Assembly (NCBI GenBank): GCA_001417715.1
Contig: BBRT01000312.1
Location: forward strand, 19,891-83,890
Reading direction: 5' to 3'
Length of the DNA: 64,000 nt
Source of the DNA: Candidatus Symbiothrix dinenymphae
GTDB lineage: Bacteria; Bacteroidota; Bacteroidia; Bacteroidales; Azobacteroidaceae
Under the pieces are notes generated by a model. That model saw only the letters and a program-made list of their open reading frames with translations, made no database searches and had not been told where the DNA came from. The translations under genes were made by a program, and so were the position numbers. Below, piece by piece: positions 44,901 through 56,600 of this stretch (position 1 is its first letter; every line of letters begins with the position of its first letter).

Positions 44901-46376
44901 GGGTCGCCGTTCGGCGAAGAAATCATCGCGGAACTGTCGCCCGGCACCGGTGCAAAGGATGTGAATGTGTTTGCAGCCCCGCAAGCGATATTCAATATTC
45001 CGGTGGGTGTGAGCATGACGATTGACGAAGAAGATGGCTCGAAAGGCACCTATATGGTTACATTGGAAGATTTTTACATTAAAAATATCGCGAATGGTGC
45101 AACTATTTCAGGGGCGAAAACAGTCAGTAGCGACGGCACCGTTTCCGTGCTGACACCCGATGAGCCGTTTGAAAGTCAAAAAGATGTGGAGGTGTATGCC
45201 AAAGTGAGTTTTAAGAAGCAGGCAGGCTCCGGTTGGGACTATGTGAAAGGCGATGACGGCAAGCCTGTTTTTGAGGAGAAGAAGGCAACTTTTCACACCG
45301 GCGACCGCCCGAAAGAGATATTGCCGGAGCATGTGAAATACAGCTATCCGATTGATAGACAGTACAATTTCTATGCCAATGAGTACAAAAACGGCTACCT
45401 TTTAGTAACCCAAAACTACCGCTATTTATTTGAAGAAGAAAAACCGGAGGGCTTCGACCAGAAAATCCGCATCAGCGACAGCAACGGCAAGTCGGTTGAA
45501 AAGCCGTTTACCTACACCACGAGCAGTTCCGGGGATGGTATTAAGTTTGCAATTGATTTTTCGCTGGACGGCATCGCATTCGACAAAAACAAAATCTACA
45601 AGTTGGCGGTTGTGAATATCCCGACAGCAGCTAAAGCAGATGTAAAGAGCAACATAGCAGCCACCACAACAGCAGCCGAAGGCATTGCAGGTGTGGACGT
45701 GACACACCAAAAGGCAACAGAAGTGCTGGCGCAGTTGAGCGAAAAGGAGATTTACGCGCTCAATTTCAAAAGCAGCCAATATGCGACGTTTAACGACAAA
45801 ATAAAGGCATTCGACAAAGCCTCAGAAGGTTGGCGCGACCCTGTCCTTTTAGAGCCATTTGTGCATCACATAAAAACCAACCTGAGAGAGTCGGAGTTAT
45901 TCGATTCATACGAAATACAAGGTATAAACACACATAAATTAGTACGTTTTGCCGCGCAGGTCAATCAAACAGAATGGTATAATCAATCGTTTTACAGGGG
46001 AATGTATCAATCGCAAACGTATGTCACGCCACCCGTGCAGAAAGTGGAAATACAAACCGGAACGGATGACAAGGTGCTGACAGATGATGAAATGAATATG
46101 AGCTGGGCATCGGGCTACAACAACACGCAAGGGGTTTTCCGGTATGCGTTGCCCTATTGGTGCGCCCGCGATTTCTTCGCGGTGAAAAGCAATATTGCCC
46201 AAAGAGTGTATCAAGGGCGACAAGTGACTCAACAAGAGGCAAATGTGATGAACACGGACTTCCCGCCGGTAGTGCTCAAAGGCAACTATCCTGTGAATGT
46301 GAGTTATGTGCTGCCGGGAAAGGAGATAACGACTTCTACGGTGGGAATGACGATGTATAATCCGGTAACTCCTTAA
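41922..46376 (+). CDS. Very large secreted protein of unknown function
   Basis: The protein has 1484 residues from the ATG at 41922 (41928 also possible). A signal peptide (LLLSFALVSVQGQ) is followed by a long, mainly beta-rich region and later a glycine-rich part (FYGFGGGLYRRMQQ near residue 620). An FKIGEKC-like region and a C-terminal third with Ig-like segments follow. No type IX sorting tail and no recognised domain are seen. Its place between barrel, FN3 and SprB genes suggests a role in the same surface complex. It is probably transcribed from its own promoter. Confidence 0.7.
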   Translation: MNMKTKIYIIGLLLSFALVSVQGQDRFDLSQIDHILPDDQKKCDAAFVVADAVEKSGAYIETLSDLFADGIVPLPVGIKKGGYELIIQRVEYGADHPNPKIYATCAFKFKDTGQKVAFEGEAVLTGKYGVETQGKLSLIAPVRRDIGKQSTLVVREGTSVSFDCNGIQEFDAKMLWVVTSEMIIPVDAQGNATGGQLQVPFEMHGTDFDNYVASLNINQSFMFKGLKDIVFTLKGATLDQSDTETSSMIKFPTDYLYQAGSDYMNMWRGIAVSEASVTLPSAFKKPGGSERITIQLKEVLFDENGFSGTGSATNIMDNAALNPLAFDLSLNDFSLGLFKNSISFLSFDGYVNIPPLGTNSLVHYTGAFNPLLDEYELKAKLTGPSDFPLFGAGTITFNDLTTVSIALKNGGVYPTIDASGVLTVKAPLGGADAPVGLTIPDINFENLIISRESPYVQIGSISTTGPAQARLAAFELEISDIHDFKIPTGIGLLFETKVALSDQFGADANIRLHGDCEHWKFDKVEVEKAHVDFKSGAYSIVGDVIFKNGDPVYGDGFSGKVKLSLVDKFEFDAVAVFGKKDDYKYFLADVFYEMSPPQGILVPPVLNFYGFGGGLYRRMQQSSKAPATAQAGADLDFAKSLSGINYLPDKNVGLGMMASTKFALKASSNAFNAKVGFEMQFNRNGGLNFVQFRGDAAFMQSPDAWGKLSDNIAAKIKEVERNANSGAAKVNLSNQIPENKNSGFLTASILIEYDNINKTFSADLNTYLNAGVIKGAGAGDRLGGASAYFAPDTWHTYMGTPSNRLGVKVLGLAELNGYFMLGDGIPALPPPPQRVLKNLSGDKQAKLARSSADKLGAGKGIAFGAAFDVNFDASLAAFYAHFGLGLGAEFMLTNLNGATCAGISGTPGINGWFAQAQAWAYAEADIGLQVRVFGRNRRFSILDISAGTLLEGKGPNPMYFAGAVGGRFSVLGGLVKGNCSFDFEIGEKCKLVGGSPFGEEIIAELSPGTGAKDVNVFAAPQAIFNIPVGVSMTIDEEDGSKGTYMVTLEDFYIKNIANGATISGAKTVSSDGTVSVLTPDEPFESQKDVEVYAKVSFKKQAGSGWDYVKGDDGKPVFEEKKATFHTGDRPKEILPEHVKYSYPIDRQYNFYANEYKNGYLLVTQNYRYLFEEEKPEGFDQKIRISDSNGKSVEKPFTYTTSSSGDGIKFAIDFSLDGIAFDKNKIYKLAVVNIPTAAKADVKSNIAATTTAAEGIAGVDVTHQKATEVLAQLSEKEIYALNFKSSQYATFNDKIKAFDKASEGWRDPVLLEPFVHHIKTNLRESELFDSYEIQGINTHKLVRFAAQVNQTEWYNQSFYRGMYQSQTYVTPPVQKVEIQTGTDDKVLTDDEMNMSWASGYNNTQGVFRYALPYWCARDFFAVKSNIAQRVYQGRQVTQQEANVMNTDFPPVVLKGNYPVNVSYVLPGKEITTSTVGMTMYNPVTP

Positions 46377-46413
46377 AAATTAAAAATTAAAAACAATTTA
46401 AAATATAAATGTT

Positions 46414-47565
46414 ATGAAAGCGAGAAAATTATTTGTATTTATGGCATCGAGTATGCTGTTTGGGGCGTGTGCAAAAGAGGATGATCCAACTCTATTGGTA
46501 AGCGAAACCACGATTACTATTACAAAAAATGGTGAATATGGTTCTATTGATGTAACCAGCAATACGGCGTGGAAAGCTACCGTTGATGCTACATGGTGCA
46601 CTCTTTTTCCTTATGTTGAAATTGGTATTATTGCGGTAATTGCAGATACCAATCGAATATCTACGGAGCGTAGGGCGACTGTAACCATTCAGGCAGGTGC
46701 GCTACAAGAAAAAGTTACTGTTATTCAAGAGGCAGGCGATGTGATTTTATCCATTGCACCCACATTTATGTATCCTGAAGCCAATGCCGGAACTTATTCC
46801 ATCAATGTTATGAGCAATGATGCAGCATGGACGACCGAAGTGGAATACATCATTGCCCCCGGTGGGATGTTTCCTGACAGAACTTGGTGTGTTTTGAACC
46901 CGTCTTCCGGTGTCGGTAATGGAGTTATCTCCATAAATTTGCCAAAAAATTCCAATTCACGCCGTGCAGCTATTGTCAAAATTACAGCAGGCGATGTAGT
47001 ACAAACAGACACCATTATTCAACATGGAGTACCGCCTATGGATGAAGGGGTTACTATCAATGGGATTACATGGGCAACAAGGAATGTAGGTGGTTTTGGG
47101 GCTTTTGCTGATTTTTTTAGCAGTCCGGGTATGTACTATCAATTTAATAGTTATGTTGGTTGCAGCTATACTGATGGAGTAGTTGAGCCGGTATTGAGTT
47201 CTTACATTGGTGCTGACGGAAACGATTGGTCACGCATTTATGATCCCTGTCCCGAAGGATGGCGAGTTCCGACATACGAGGAAACGCAAACGCTGAAAAA
47301 CGCCGGTTATCGCTATGTGAGCGCAGATAAAGGATCATGGTTTGGTCCGGATGCTCAAACTGCAACGATTACGACACCGGGAAGTGCAGTGTTTTTACCA
47401 CTATGCGGTACCTTATTTGGGGATAATAGGTATTATGAGAGTGAAGGACGCTACTGGGTAAATCATGTTATTGATTTAACGTATGTAGCAGTGTTTAGTT
47501 TTGAAGCAAGCTGGGGCGACCCCACCAGAAGACATGGCTTGCCAATCCGTTGTGTGAAAGAATAA
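46414..47565 (+). CDS. BACON- and FISUMP-domain lipoprotein
   Basis: The protein has 383 residues with a lipobox (FGAC, Cys19). Residues ~25-105 and ~110-200 are BACON-like Ig domains (VTSNTAWKATVDATWCTLFP; VMSNDAAWTTEVEY). The C-terminal part from about 210 is a FISUMP-type domain with WATRNVGGFG, IYDPCPEGWRVPTYEE and GLPIRCVKE. Such lipoproteins sit on the cell surface and bind carbohydrate or mucin-like ligands; the actual ligand is unknown. Confidence 0.85.
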   Translation: MKARKLFVFMASSMLFGACAKEDDPTLLVSETTITITKNGEYGSIDVTSNTAWKATVDATWCTLFPYVEIGIIAVIADTNRISTERRATVTIQAGALQEKVTVIQEAGDVILSIAPTFMYPEANAGTYSINVMSNDAAWTTEVEYIIAPGGMFPDRTWCVLNPSSGVGNGVISINLPKNSNSRRAAIVKITAGDVVQTDTIIQHGVPPMDEGVTINGITWATRNVGGFGAFADFFSSPGMYYQFNSYVGCSYTDGVVEPVLSSYIGADGNDWSRIYDPCPEGWRVPTYEETQTLKNAGYRYVSADKGSWFGPDAQTATITTPGSAVFLPLCGTLFGDNRYYESEGRYWVNHVIDLTYVAVFSFEASWGDPTRRHGLPIRCVKE

Positions 47566-47642
47566 AACAGCAGTGTCAACGGAGCATAAATGGCTTCAAT
47601 GGCGAGTGTGATTATAATAATTTGGTAACATTCTAACAATTA

Positions 47643-50600
47643 ATGATTATGAAAGTATTCAAAACAGTCAGTTTAATTATGTTTTTGTGCGTGTGTGGTA
47701 ATATGTTCGCGCAAAATACGGAAGTAGCGAGGTATGGTGTTTATATAACAAAAGTACAATATAGTTATCACAAAAAGGCTCACGATTTTTTGGGCTGGGG
47801 GTGTAATGGTTACAATCACCACCTTGCGCGTGTTCGTCTTTATACGGAGATTAATTATCACTATACGACAGTTGATATCAATGAAGATGCCAGCGCGTAT
47901 GTCTCTTTTGACACGAATAAGCCTACGGGGGCACAATTATACATTGAAGTTGGTGAGTATTCCGGAGATAAATCAACAAAATATTCAGACAAGACACCTA
48001 TTTCAGCAACTTCTGCAATCATATCCGTATCTGACTATGATTGGAGTGGAGACTGCAAGAGAGATCTTACAGTTGAAGAATCAATTGTTGTTGATGGTCC
48101 GGCAGAAATAGATGATGTCAAATTTGACGGACTCACCACTCCTTATTGTTGCAATACCACCAATATAAAAATATGGACAAAAAAATATTACAGCAATGGT
48201 ATGGGAAATGCAGAAATACAAATCTTAGATAAAAATAATGTGTGGCAAACAATAACAACTGCATATTCATACGCTAGCTCAAGAACCATTAGTTATGCGC
48301 AAGTATTACAACACGTTAATTTGGCAAAACCCATTAAATTCAGAACGAAAAAAAAACTTAAGGATAATTCATATTCTTATAGTTATAGCACTAAATTTCT
48401 GTATTACCTTCCTCAATTCAAATTTCCGGCAGGCAAAACGGTAATCGTAGAACCACCATCCTGCTTTGGAGGCAATACCATTATTAAGGTTCCGTATGAA
48501 GGTAACACCAAATATACGCTTACCACCTCAGCACTATATGGAAGCAGTTGGGGTGTAAATGTTGAAACAGATACTCTGCAACCAGTGAATGGTTATTATG
48601 TCTTTTCCGGTAATTTCTCTGCAGGGAAACATGTTTTGAAGGTTGAATACAAAACTTCGGAATGTCCCACTTGTGCTTGTCCATTTACATATATCTTTTC
48701 TGTTCCTGAAATTCCGCAGTTTAAAATAACAGCCCCTGCTTCATTTGAATTTAATACATCCGGCTATCAAATCAAAAGCACTGCATCCAATGCCACAGGG
48801 CGTGTGTATTTTTTGATAGAAAACAGCCCTACCACAGGTGTCACTGTTCATGCAAAAAATGGAGTAGAACAGACACAACAAATAAGTTCCCGTCAATCTA
48901 CGGCGATTGATGGGAGAACATATTATAGTGGCACAGTCTATATTGACCTTCCTGCCGACACATATAATTGGGAGGATGTGTATGTGAAAAGTGGCACACC
49001 TTTTGACTGCCGTGCTGATTACCCTTATTCGCAGAATATCATACTTAATCAACCGGATGCTATTACTTTCACCGCTACACCTACCACCCCAAACTGCAAT
49101 AATGCAGCCAACCGGGTCAGTGGCGATACCACAGGGGCGATTATTTTGTCCAATATTGCGGGAGGCATTGGTGGCTATAACTATAAAGTAGATAACATTG
49201 ATTTTACAACCGAGCGTGCAAATAATAGGTTTAGTAGTTTATCAACAGGCAACCATACAGTGACCGTTTCGGATACGTTCGGCAATGTAACCATCCAAGA
49301 AAATGTGTACATACCTACGCCTGCTCCCATATCGGTGAGCTATTCGATAACGCAACAGCCCTCTTTAAGGTGTACATCGGATGGAGCGATAAAAATTACC
49401 GCGCATGGTGGAAAAGAATCTTTCTCCTACAGCCAAGTAAATTCATCTCTATCTTTCGATACTCAAGACACCTTTACCGGTTATGCAAGTGACGTACCGT
49501 ATGTTGTGTATGTAAAAGACACCTGCGACTGTATCGTAGAGCAACCGGTTACTCTGCCGCCAATACTTTCATTAGCCATTCATCAGCGCAAAGATTCAAT
49601 TGCGCCTACTTGTTATGGTGGTGAAGACGGAAGTTATAGATTAGTCATGAAAAACAGACGGGGGACATTATTTGTCACCGCAACAGACGCAACCAACACG
49701 CCGGTGCCTTCCGGTCGCATATCTGTTGTTGATTCTACAATCACATTGACAGGAGAAGCCGGAACTTATTCCTGTGATGTAACCGATAAAAACGGAAAAG
49801 GAGAATCCTGCGACATGGTTACTGTTGAATTTACCATTCCGCCCAAAGCCGCCATGCAAGTTATTTCCAAAGACACAATCGCCCCCATTTGTCACGGTGA
49901 AAGCACCGGCAAATGTACATTGAAAATCGCAAACCGGCAGGGAACCTTGTCTGTTTCCAATTTGAGGCGAAGTGGCACAGAGGTGGTTGCATACGACCAA
50001 ATTGCCAATGGAGACCATATTACGATTGACAAATTGCCTGTCGGAACCTATTCATGCACTATAAATGATGCTATCAACGGCAAAAGTTGTTCGATTGCGA
50101 ATGTCACATTTACTATTCCCGACAAACCGGCGATGCGAGTTACTTCAAAAACCGAAACGCCTCCTTCCTGTTTCGACTACGGCGACGGACGTTGCACACT
50201 GCTCGTAGAACACAATCAGGGTGTTGTGTCTGTTTCCAATGTGCGGCGCAGTGGCATCGCTGTGGCTTATTCCCAAACTTCCGGCTCAGGCGGCAATGCC
50301 GTTACGATTACCGACTTGGCAGCCGGTGATTACACCTGCGCCATAAACGATGCCACCGGTTGCGCGATTAATACTTCATTTTCTGTTCCGGTAAAACCGG
50401 CTATGTATGTTTTCACCAAAACCGAAACACCACCCATTTGCCACGGCGACAACACCGGCACTTGCCAATTGGTGGTAAAAAACCGGCAGGGCAACTTGTC
50501 CATCCCTTATTTGAAGGACAAAGCAACCAATGTGTCCATCTCCGGATATTCACAAACCTCTGACGGCGAAAACATTACGATTGGAAACTTGGCTGCCGGA

Positions 50601-53600
50601 ACCTATATTTGCACCATACAGGATGGCAAGTCCTGCACGATTGCCGACACATTCACTATTCAGCCAAAAGCAGCCATCGTCATCACCGCGTCCGCAACCC
50701 GCGTGAGCGACAAAGGCAGTGCCACCGGCACAATTTATGCTACCGTGTTCGGCGGCAATGACGGCACCTACACCATCGCGCTTTATGAACAGGGCGCAAC
50801 CACCCCGCTGCAATCACAATCCAACGTATCATCGGCACATACCTTTACCGGATTGCGAGGCACGCCGGAAGGAAAGGTCTATACAATTAAAGCTGTGGAC
50901 GTTAGGGGGTGTGTAAACACCAACGAGGTACAAGTCATTGAACCGCTCTTCGCCTTGCAATTGTCCGATACCATTAGCGAAACGGTTGCTTGCTTCGGCT
51001 ACAACAATGCCGAAGTAACTCTCTCTGTCACAGGTGGTTGGGGAGGCTACAAATACCGTAAAGGCAACCTTGCTCTGGGCATAGATTCTGTTTTTGGCGG
51101 TTTGCATGCAGGCAATTACACCTTTTATGTGCAAGATTTGTATGGGGGAAGCGACTCTGTTGCGGTCTTTATTGGTCAGCCGAAGCCGCTGGCAGTTGTT
51201 CGCGACACACTGTTTCCTGTCTTGTGTCATGGCGAAGCGACCGGCTGGATTCGTTACAAAATTACGGGCGGCACCTATCCTTATCGGCTGTTGTCGATGA
51301 CAGAGCAGGAAGTTACAGCGGGCGTTTCCTACCTTATCGAAAATGGCGATACCCTGATTGCTGTCAATGGGTTAGTTGCCGGCACTTACAACTATTTAGT
51401 GCGGGATAGCAGGGGCTGTACCGTCAACACTGTCACCAAAATCATCGCCCAGCCCACCAAATTGCAGATGGCGGTTGTGGGCACGCGCGATATTACTTGC
51501 GAGTTTCACGATGGTGAGATACGGGCACACGCTTGGGGCGGTGTAGAGCCTTATTCTTACGTTCTGTCGCGCGATTCGTCCTATTCAAGCACGAAGCGGG
51601 GATTTGATTCGTTGGCTGTTGTGGAGTATCGCAACCTCTACGATGGTCAATACCTGTTGACTGTGACCGACAGTAACAACTGCTCCGAAAGTGTGCTTGT
51701 GACGATAAATGCCTACCTCCGTGCGCATGTCGATGGTGCCACCGTCCGCGATGTGGGCTGTTTTGGCGAAAGCAATGGCTGGGTGCGTGCCACATCAGTG
51801 CCGGGTAGCAATAAAGTGGTCGAATATACCCTCAAAAATCGCGATGAAAGTGTGAAACAACGCAATACTACAGGCTTTTTTGAAAACCTGAAAGCCGACA
51901 CCTATTATATAGACGTCATTGACGAAATCGGCTGTCAATCCAACCCTTCCTACATGGTAAAGGTAGGCGAGCCGGACTCCCTATCAATCAAGGTGAATGC
52001 CATACAGCCCTCTGCCGCAAGAGGCATCGCAGGCGGGAAAATTTTCTTCAACATAGCGGGCGGCAATGTCAGCAGCAAAACCGTGCGGCTCAGAAACAAC
52101 GTGGGAGAAGTGGTGGACAGCCTCTCCGGTACCCATAACGGCACCAATTTAAGTTTTGAAAACGTACGCTCCGGCGATTATTATTTGGAAGTAAGCGACG
52201 ATACACTGGGCTGTCAGGGTGTCGGCGGATGGTGCCGGGTGACAGAGCCAATGGAAAATTTGCATTTGATGAAATTGGACGTGAAAGACGCGCTTTGCAA
52301 ATCGCAGACCGGCAGCATTGTAGTGCAGGGTGTTGGCGGCTGGGGAGGCTATCGCTACAAACGGGCAGCCGAAGCCGATTATTCCGAACAAAACCGGTTT
52401 GAAAATCTCTATCCGGGCAACTACGTCATTTCGGTCATCGACAGTATGGGGACAATGTTTAGTGAAACCATCACCGTCTATGAGCCGCAAGACAGCCTGC
52501 AAGCTGCCGTCGTAGCCACGCAACTGCCCACTTGCGGCAACACCGGCAGTCTGTCTGTCCGCGTGTCGGGCGGCACAGCACCCTACATGCTTTACAATCA
52601 GGCAAAAACCGATTCGATTGCTGCACTTTCGGCGGATACGGTCGTGATGTGGTCGAATTTTGGAGCAGGCAATTATTTGTTCTATTTGATAGATGCCAAC
52701 GGCTGCCGCTTTGATTTGGAAGCTACCCTTTCTGACAGTGCCTTGCTGGCGATTGAGCGGGTGAAGGTGGTTAAATACCCATCGCTTCCGGGTGCCGCGA
52801 ATGGTTCGGTCGTGGCGGTGGTAAAAGGTGGTGTGGCACCTTACGCCTATCTGTGGACCGGACTCTCGCAGGGGATTGCAGGTCAAACTCGCAACGACAG
52901 TGCAATTGGCAATCTTGCCTCCGGCTATTATCATCTGCAAGTGACTGATGCTCAGGGATGTACGGTTGAAAATCAAATGTATTTGACTGACCCGGGTGAC
53001 TTGCAATTTTATGTTGTGGCAACCGGTCATGAGAGCGGTTTTGAGGCTGCTGACGGCTCTGTCATGTTGCATTCCGACTTGCGATTGACTGATTATGAGG
53101 TGATAAGCCCTACAAATAGTGTGGTGTCTTATTTGGCAACCACATCAAACAGCAACTTCTTTATTCGTGGCGACACCGTTTACTTGCAACATTTGGCGGG
53201 CGGCAAATGGTTTATTTCGGGCAAAACGCTTGACGGTCAGAAAGTTGTCGTGGCATTTGAAATCAAGTCCTATCCCCGATTTACTTTTTCGAGTACCACA
53301 CTTCGACCTGCTTCCAAGCGGGGCTATGCCGATGGCGAAATTCGGGTGGAAGTGCAAGGCGGAGGTGGTAACAATCGCTTTACATGGACACCGGCGACCG
53401 GAACCGGCGTGGCATCCGGCAATGAATACCGCAGCATCCTCACCGACATTCCTGTCGGCACTTATACTGTGCAGGTGGAAGACCGCTATGGCAGGCAATT
53501 GACCCAAAATATGGAAGTGCTTGAGCCGGCGCAGGATTTGCATCTAAGCATCGTCCGACAACAAAATCAATACTGCGCGACCGACCAAAATGCGTTTGTC

Positions 53601-56600
53601 GAACTCGCGGCAAGCGGCGGTTGGGGCGATTACCAGTTCCGCCACGAGGACACCAACTACGATAATGGCGCATCATTCATCAATTTAGCCACCGGAAAGC
53701 AGTATTTTTACCTGATAGACAAACGTGGCTCCATCGACAGTGTGCAGGTTACGATTACCGACCCGGATACGTTGCGCACTACTGTGGCACGGGTGGACAG
53801 TGTCCGCTGCAAAGGTGGCGACGATGGGCGCATTGTCTTCGATATGCGTGGCGGGGTACCTCCTTACCGCTTTATGGAACTTGGAGTGGGGCTTTGGACA
53901 ACGGGCAATGAAGCAACCAGTCTGCGCGCCGGACTGCACACTTTCGTCTTCATCGACAACAACAACTGCGTGAATATAGATACGCTGACGATTGATGTGC
54001 CCGAACCGGATTCGCTCGTGTTCAAAACCGTAACCATCACCCACACCACCTGTGGCGAAGATAACGGAAGCATCACCGTGAGCCTGAAAGGTGGCACAAA
54101 ACCCTACCAATACAGTTGGGTGTTCAATGGCACCGAAATCAGCACCGACTCCACCATCGCCAATTTGAAAAGCGGTTCATACAGTTTGACCGTAACCGAC
54201 TACAACGGCTGCACAACAGGGCTGGTGCAATGGATAAAACCGTCTGCCCTGCCAAGCATCACCGAAATTAAAACAACCGATGTGCTATGCTTTGGTGACA
54301 GCACCGGCACTGCCAAAGTGACCGGCATCACGCCCGCCGAGCCTTACGCGCCCTACACGCTCATTTGGTCGAATGGCGATGTGGGCGAATCGTCCAATCA
54401 TTTCCGAAAAGGAAGGCATTATGTGACACTCACAGACACAAACGGCTGTTCCACAACACGTTACTTCGACATTGGCGAACCCAATCCGCTGTCGATGCAC
54501 ATCTACGAGGTTCAAAGACCGCTCTGCTTCGGTAGCGACGATGGCTACATACGCACTGAAACCATGGGTGGAGTGCTGCCTTACAGTTACTTGTGGTCAA
54601 CAGGCGACACAACGGCTCATATCAGCAATCTGACGAAGGGCGATTATTGGGTGCGCGTAACCGATGGCAATGGCTGCACATATCAAACACAAACGACTTT
54701 GACAGAGCCGGATTCGTTGTATTTGCAGTTCTCCGAAGTGAAAGAACCGGATTGTTTCGGCAACCGCACCGGCTATATATTGACGCAAACGGTGGGTGGA
54801 ACACGAGATTATACTTACCGCTGGTCAACGGGCGACACCGCATCGAGCATAATCAATTTACCCAAAGGCGATTATTGGGTGCAAGTGACGGACAAAAACA
54901 AATGTTCCTATACGGCACAAATAACTTTGAATGAGCCGGAACCGTTGGTTTTGAATGTTTCGGAGGTGAAAGAACCGGATTGTTTCGGCAACTACACCGG
55001 CTATATACGCACGACAACGGAAGGCGGCACAGCACCTTACGCATATTTGTGGTCAACGGGTGCCACCACGCCGCACATAGAGAACGTGCCGAAGGGCGAT
55101 TATTGGGTGCGGGTGACGGACAAAAACAAATGCGCGTATGAAAAGCAAATAACTGTGCATGAGCCGGAGCCGTTGATTGTGAGTTTCTCCAAAGTGAAAA
55201 CGCCGGATTGCTTCGGCGGCAACACCGGCAATATAGACACGGAAACCACAGGCGGCACAGCACCTTACACCTATTTGTGGTCAACGGGAGCCACCACGCC
55301 AAGTATCAAAAACGTGGTCAAGGGCGACTATTGGGTGCGGGTGACGGACAAAAACGGCTGTTTGTATCAAACATCCATGGCTTTGGGCGAGCCGGATATG
55401 CTGGTGTTGCAATTCTCCGAAGTGCAAGCCCCGCTGTGTTTTGGCGACCGTAACGGCTATATCCATACGGAAACTGCGGGCGGCACCGGAAAATACACCT
55501 ACTTGTGGTCAACCGGAGCCACCACGCCGAACATCGACAACCTGCCCAAAGGCGATTATTGGGTGCGAGTGACGGATGAAAATGGCTGTTCGTTTGAAAA
55601 GCAAATCACTTTGAAAGAGCCGGAGCCGTTGATTTTAAGTTTTTCGGATGTGAAAGAGCCGCAATGCTTTGGCTCCGGCAATGGCTATATACACACGGCA
55701 ATCGCGGGCGGCACAGCAAGTTACACTTACTTGTGGTCAACGGGAGCCACCACAGCGAATATTGACAACCTGCCCAAAGGCGATTATTGGGTGCGGGTGA
55801 CTGATGCTAATGGTTGCAGCGATGAGAAACGTGTCAGTTTGGATGAGCCGGAGTATCAAACCGTCTTTCTGGGCGCAGATATTTTGATGTGTCCGGGCGG
55901 TCAAGTGACCCTTGATGGTCACGATTATGCGGCATATCGGTGGTTTACAGCCGAAAAGGGGACGATTTCCACCGACCGCTATTTGACGGTCAAAGAAGCC
56001 GGGCATTACTTTTTGGAGGCGACTAACAGCACGGGCTGTTCGATTTTTGGCGACATCTCGGTAACCATCGGGGTGAATGGTCTGCAAGCCGATTTCTTAA
56101 TGGCTTCGGAGGCTGAGGTAGGCGATACGCTGGTTATTTACGAGCTTTCAAATATGGCATTAGACAGTTTGATATGGAGCTACGATACCGCAGTTTTTGA
56201 ACGGATAGAAACGGATGATGCGCAGTACATTTTAAACTTAAAATGCTTGCAAACAGGCATATACAACATTGATTTGTTCGCCTATTCGGGTGGTTGCTAT
56301 TCTCAGGCAATCAAGCAGGTGGAGGTGGTGGAAATCCGTGATGAAGATGAGGATGCTTACGACGGTTGGGGCAGCCAGGAGCCGCTTATTAAGTCGCTCA
56401 ATCAATTTCCAAATCCAACCAACGGGGTATTTGCTGTGGATTTGGAACTGCGGGAAGTTGCCGATGCCAGGGTACTCATCTATGAAGTGGCATCCGGCGT
56501 ATGTGTCGATATGCGCAGCGAGCAGGGAGCAAGCAGATACTCGCTGTTCTACACTAACCGGAATTTGAACAAGGGTGTGTATGTCTTGATTGTAACGGCA

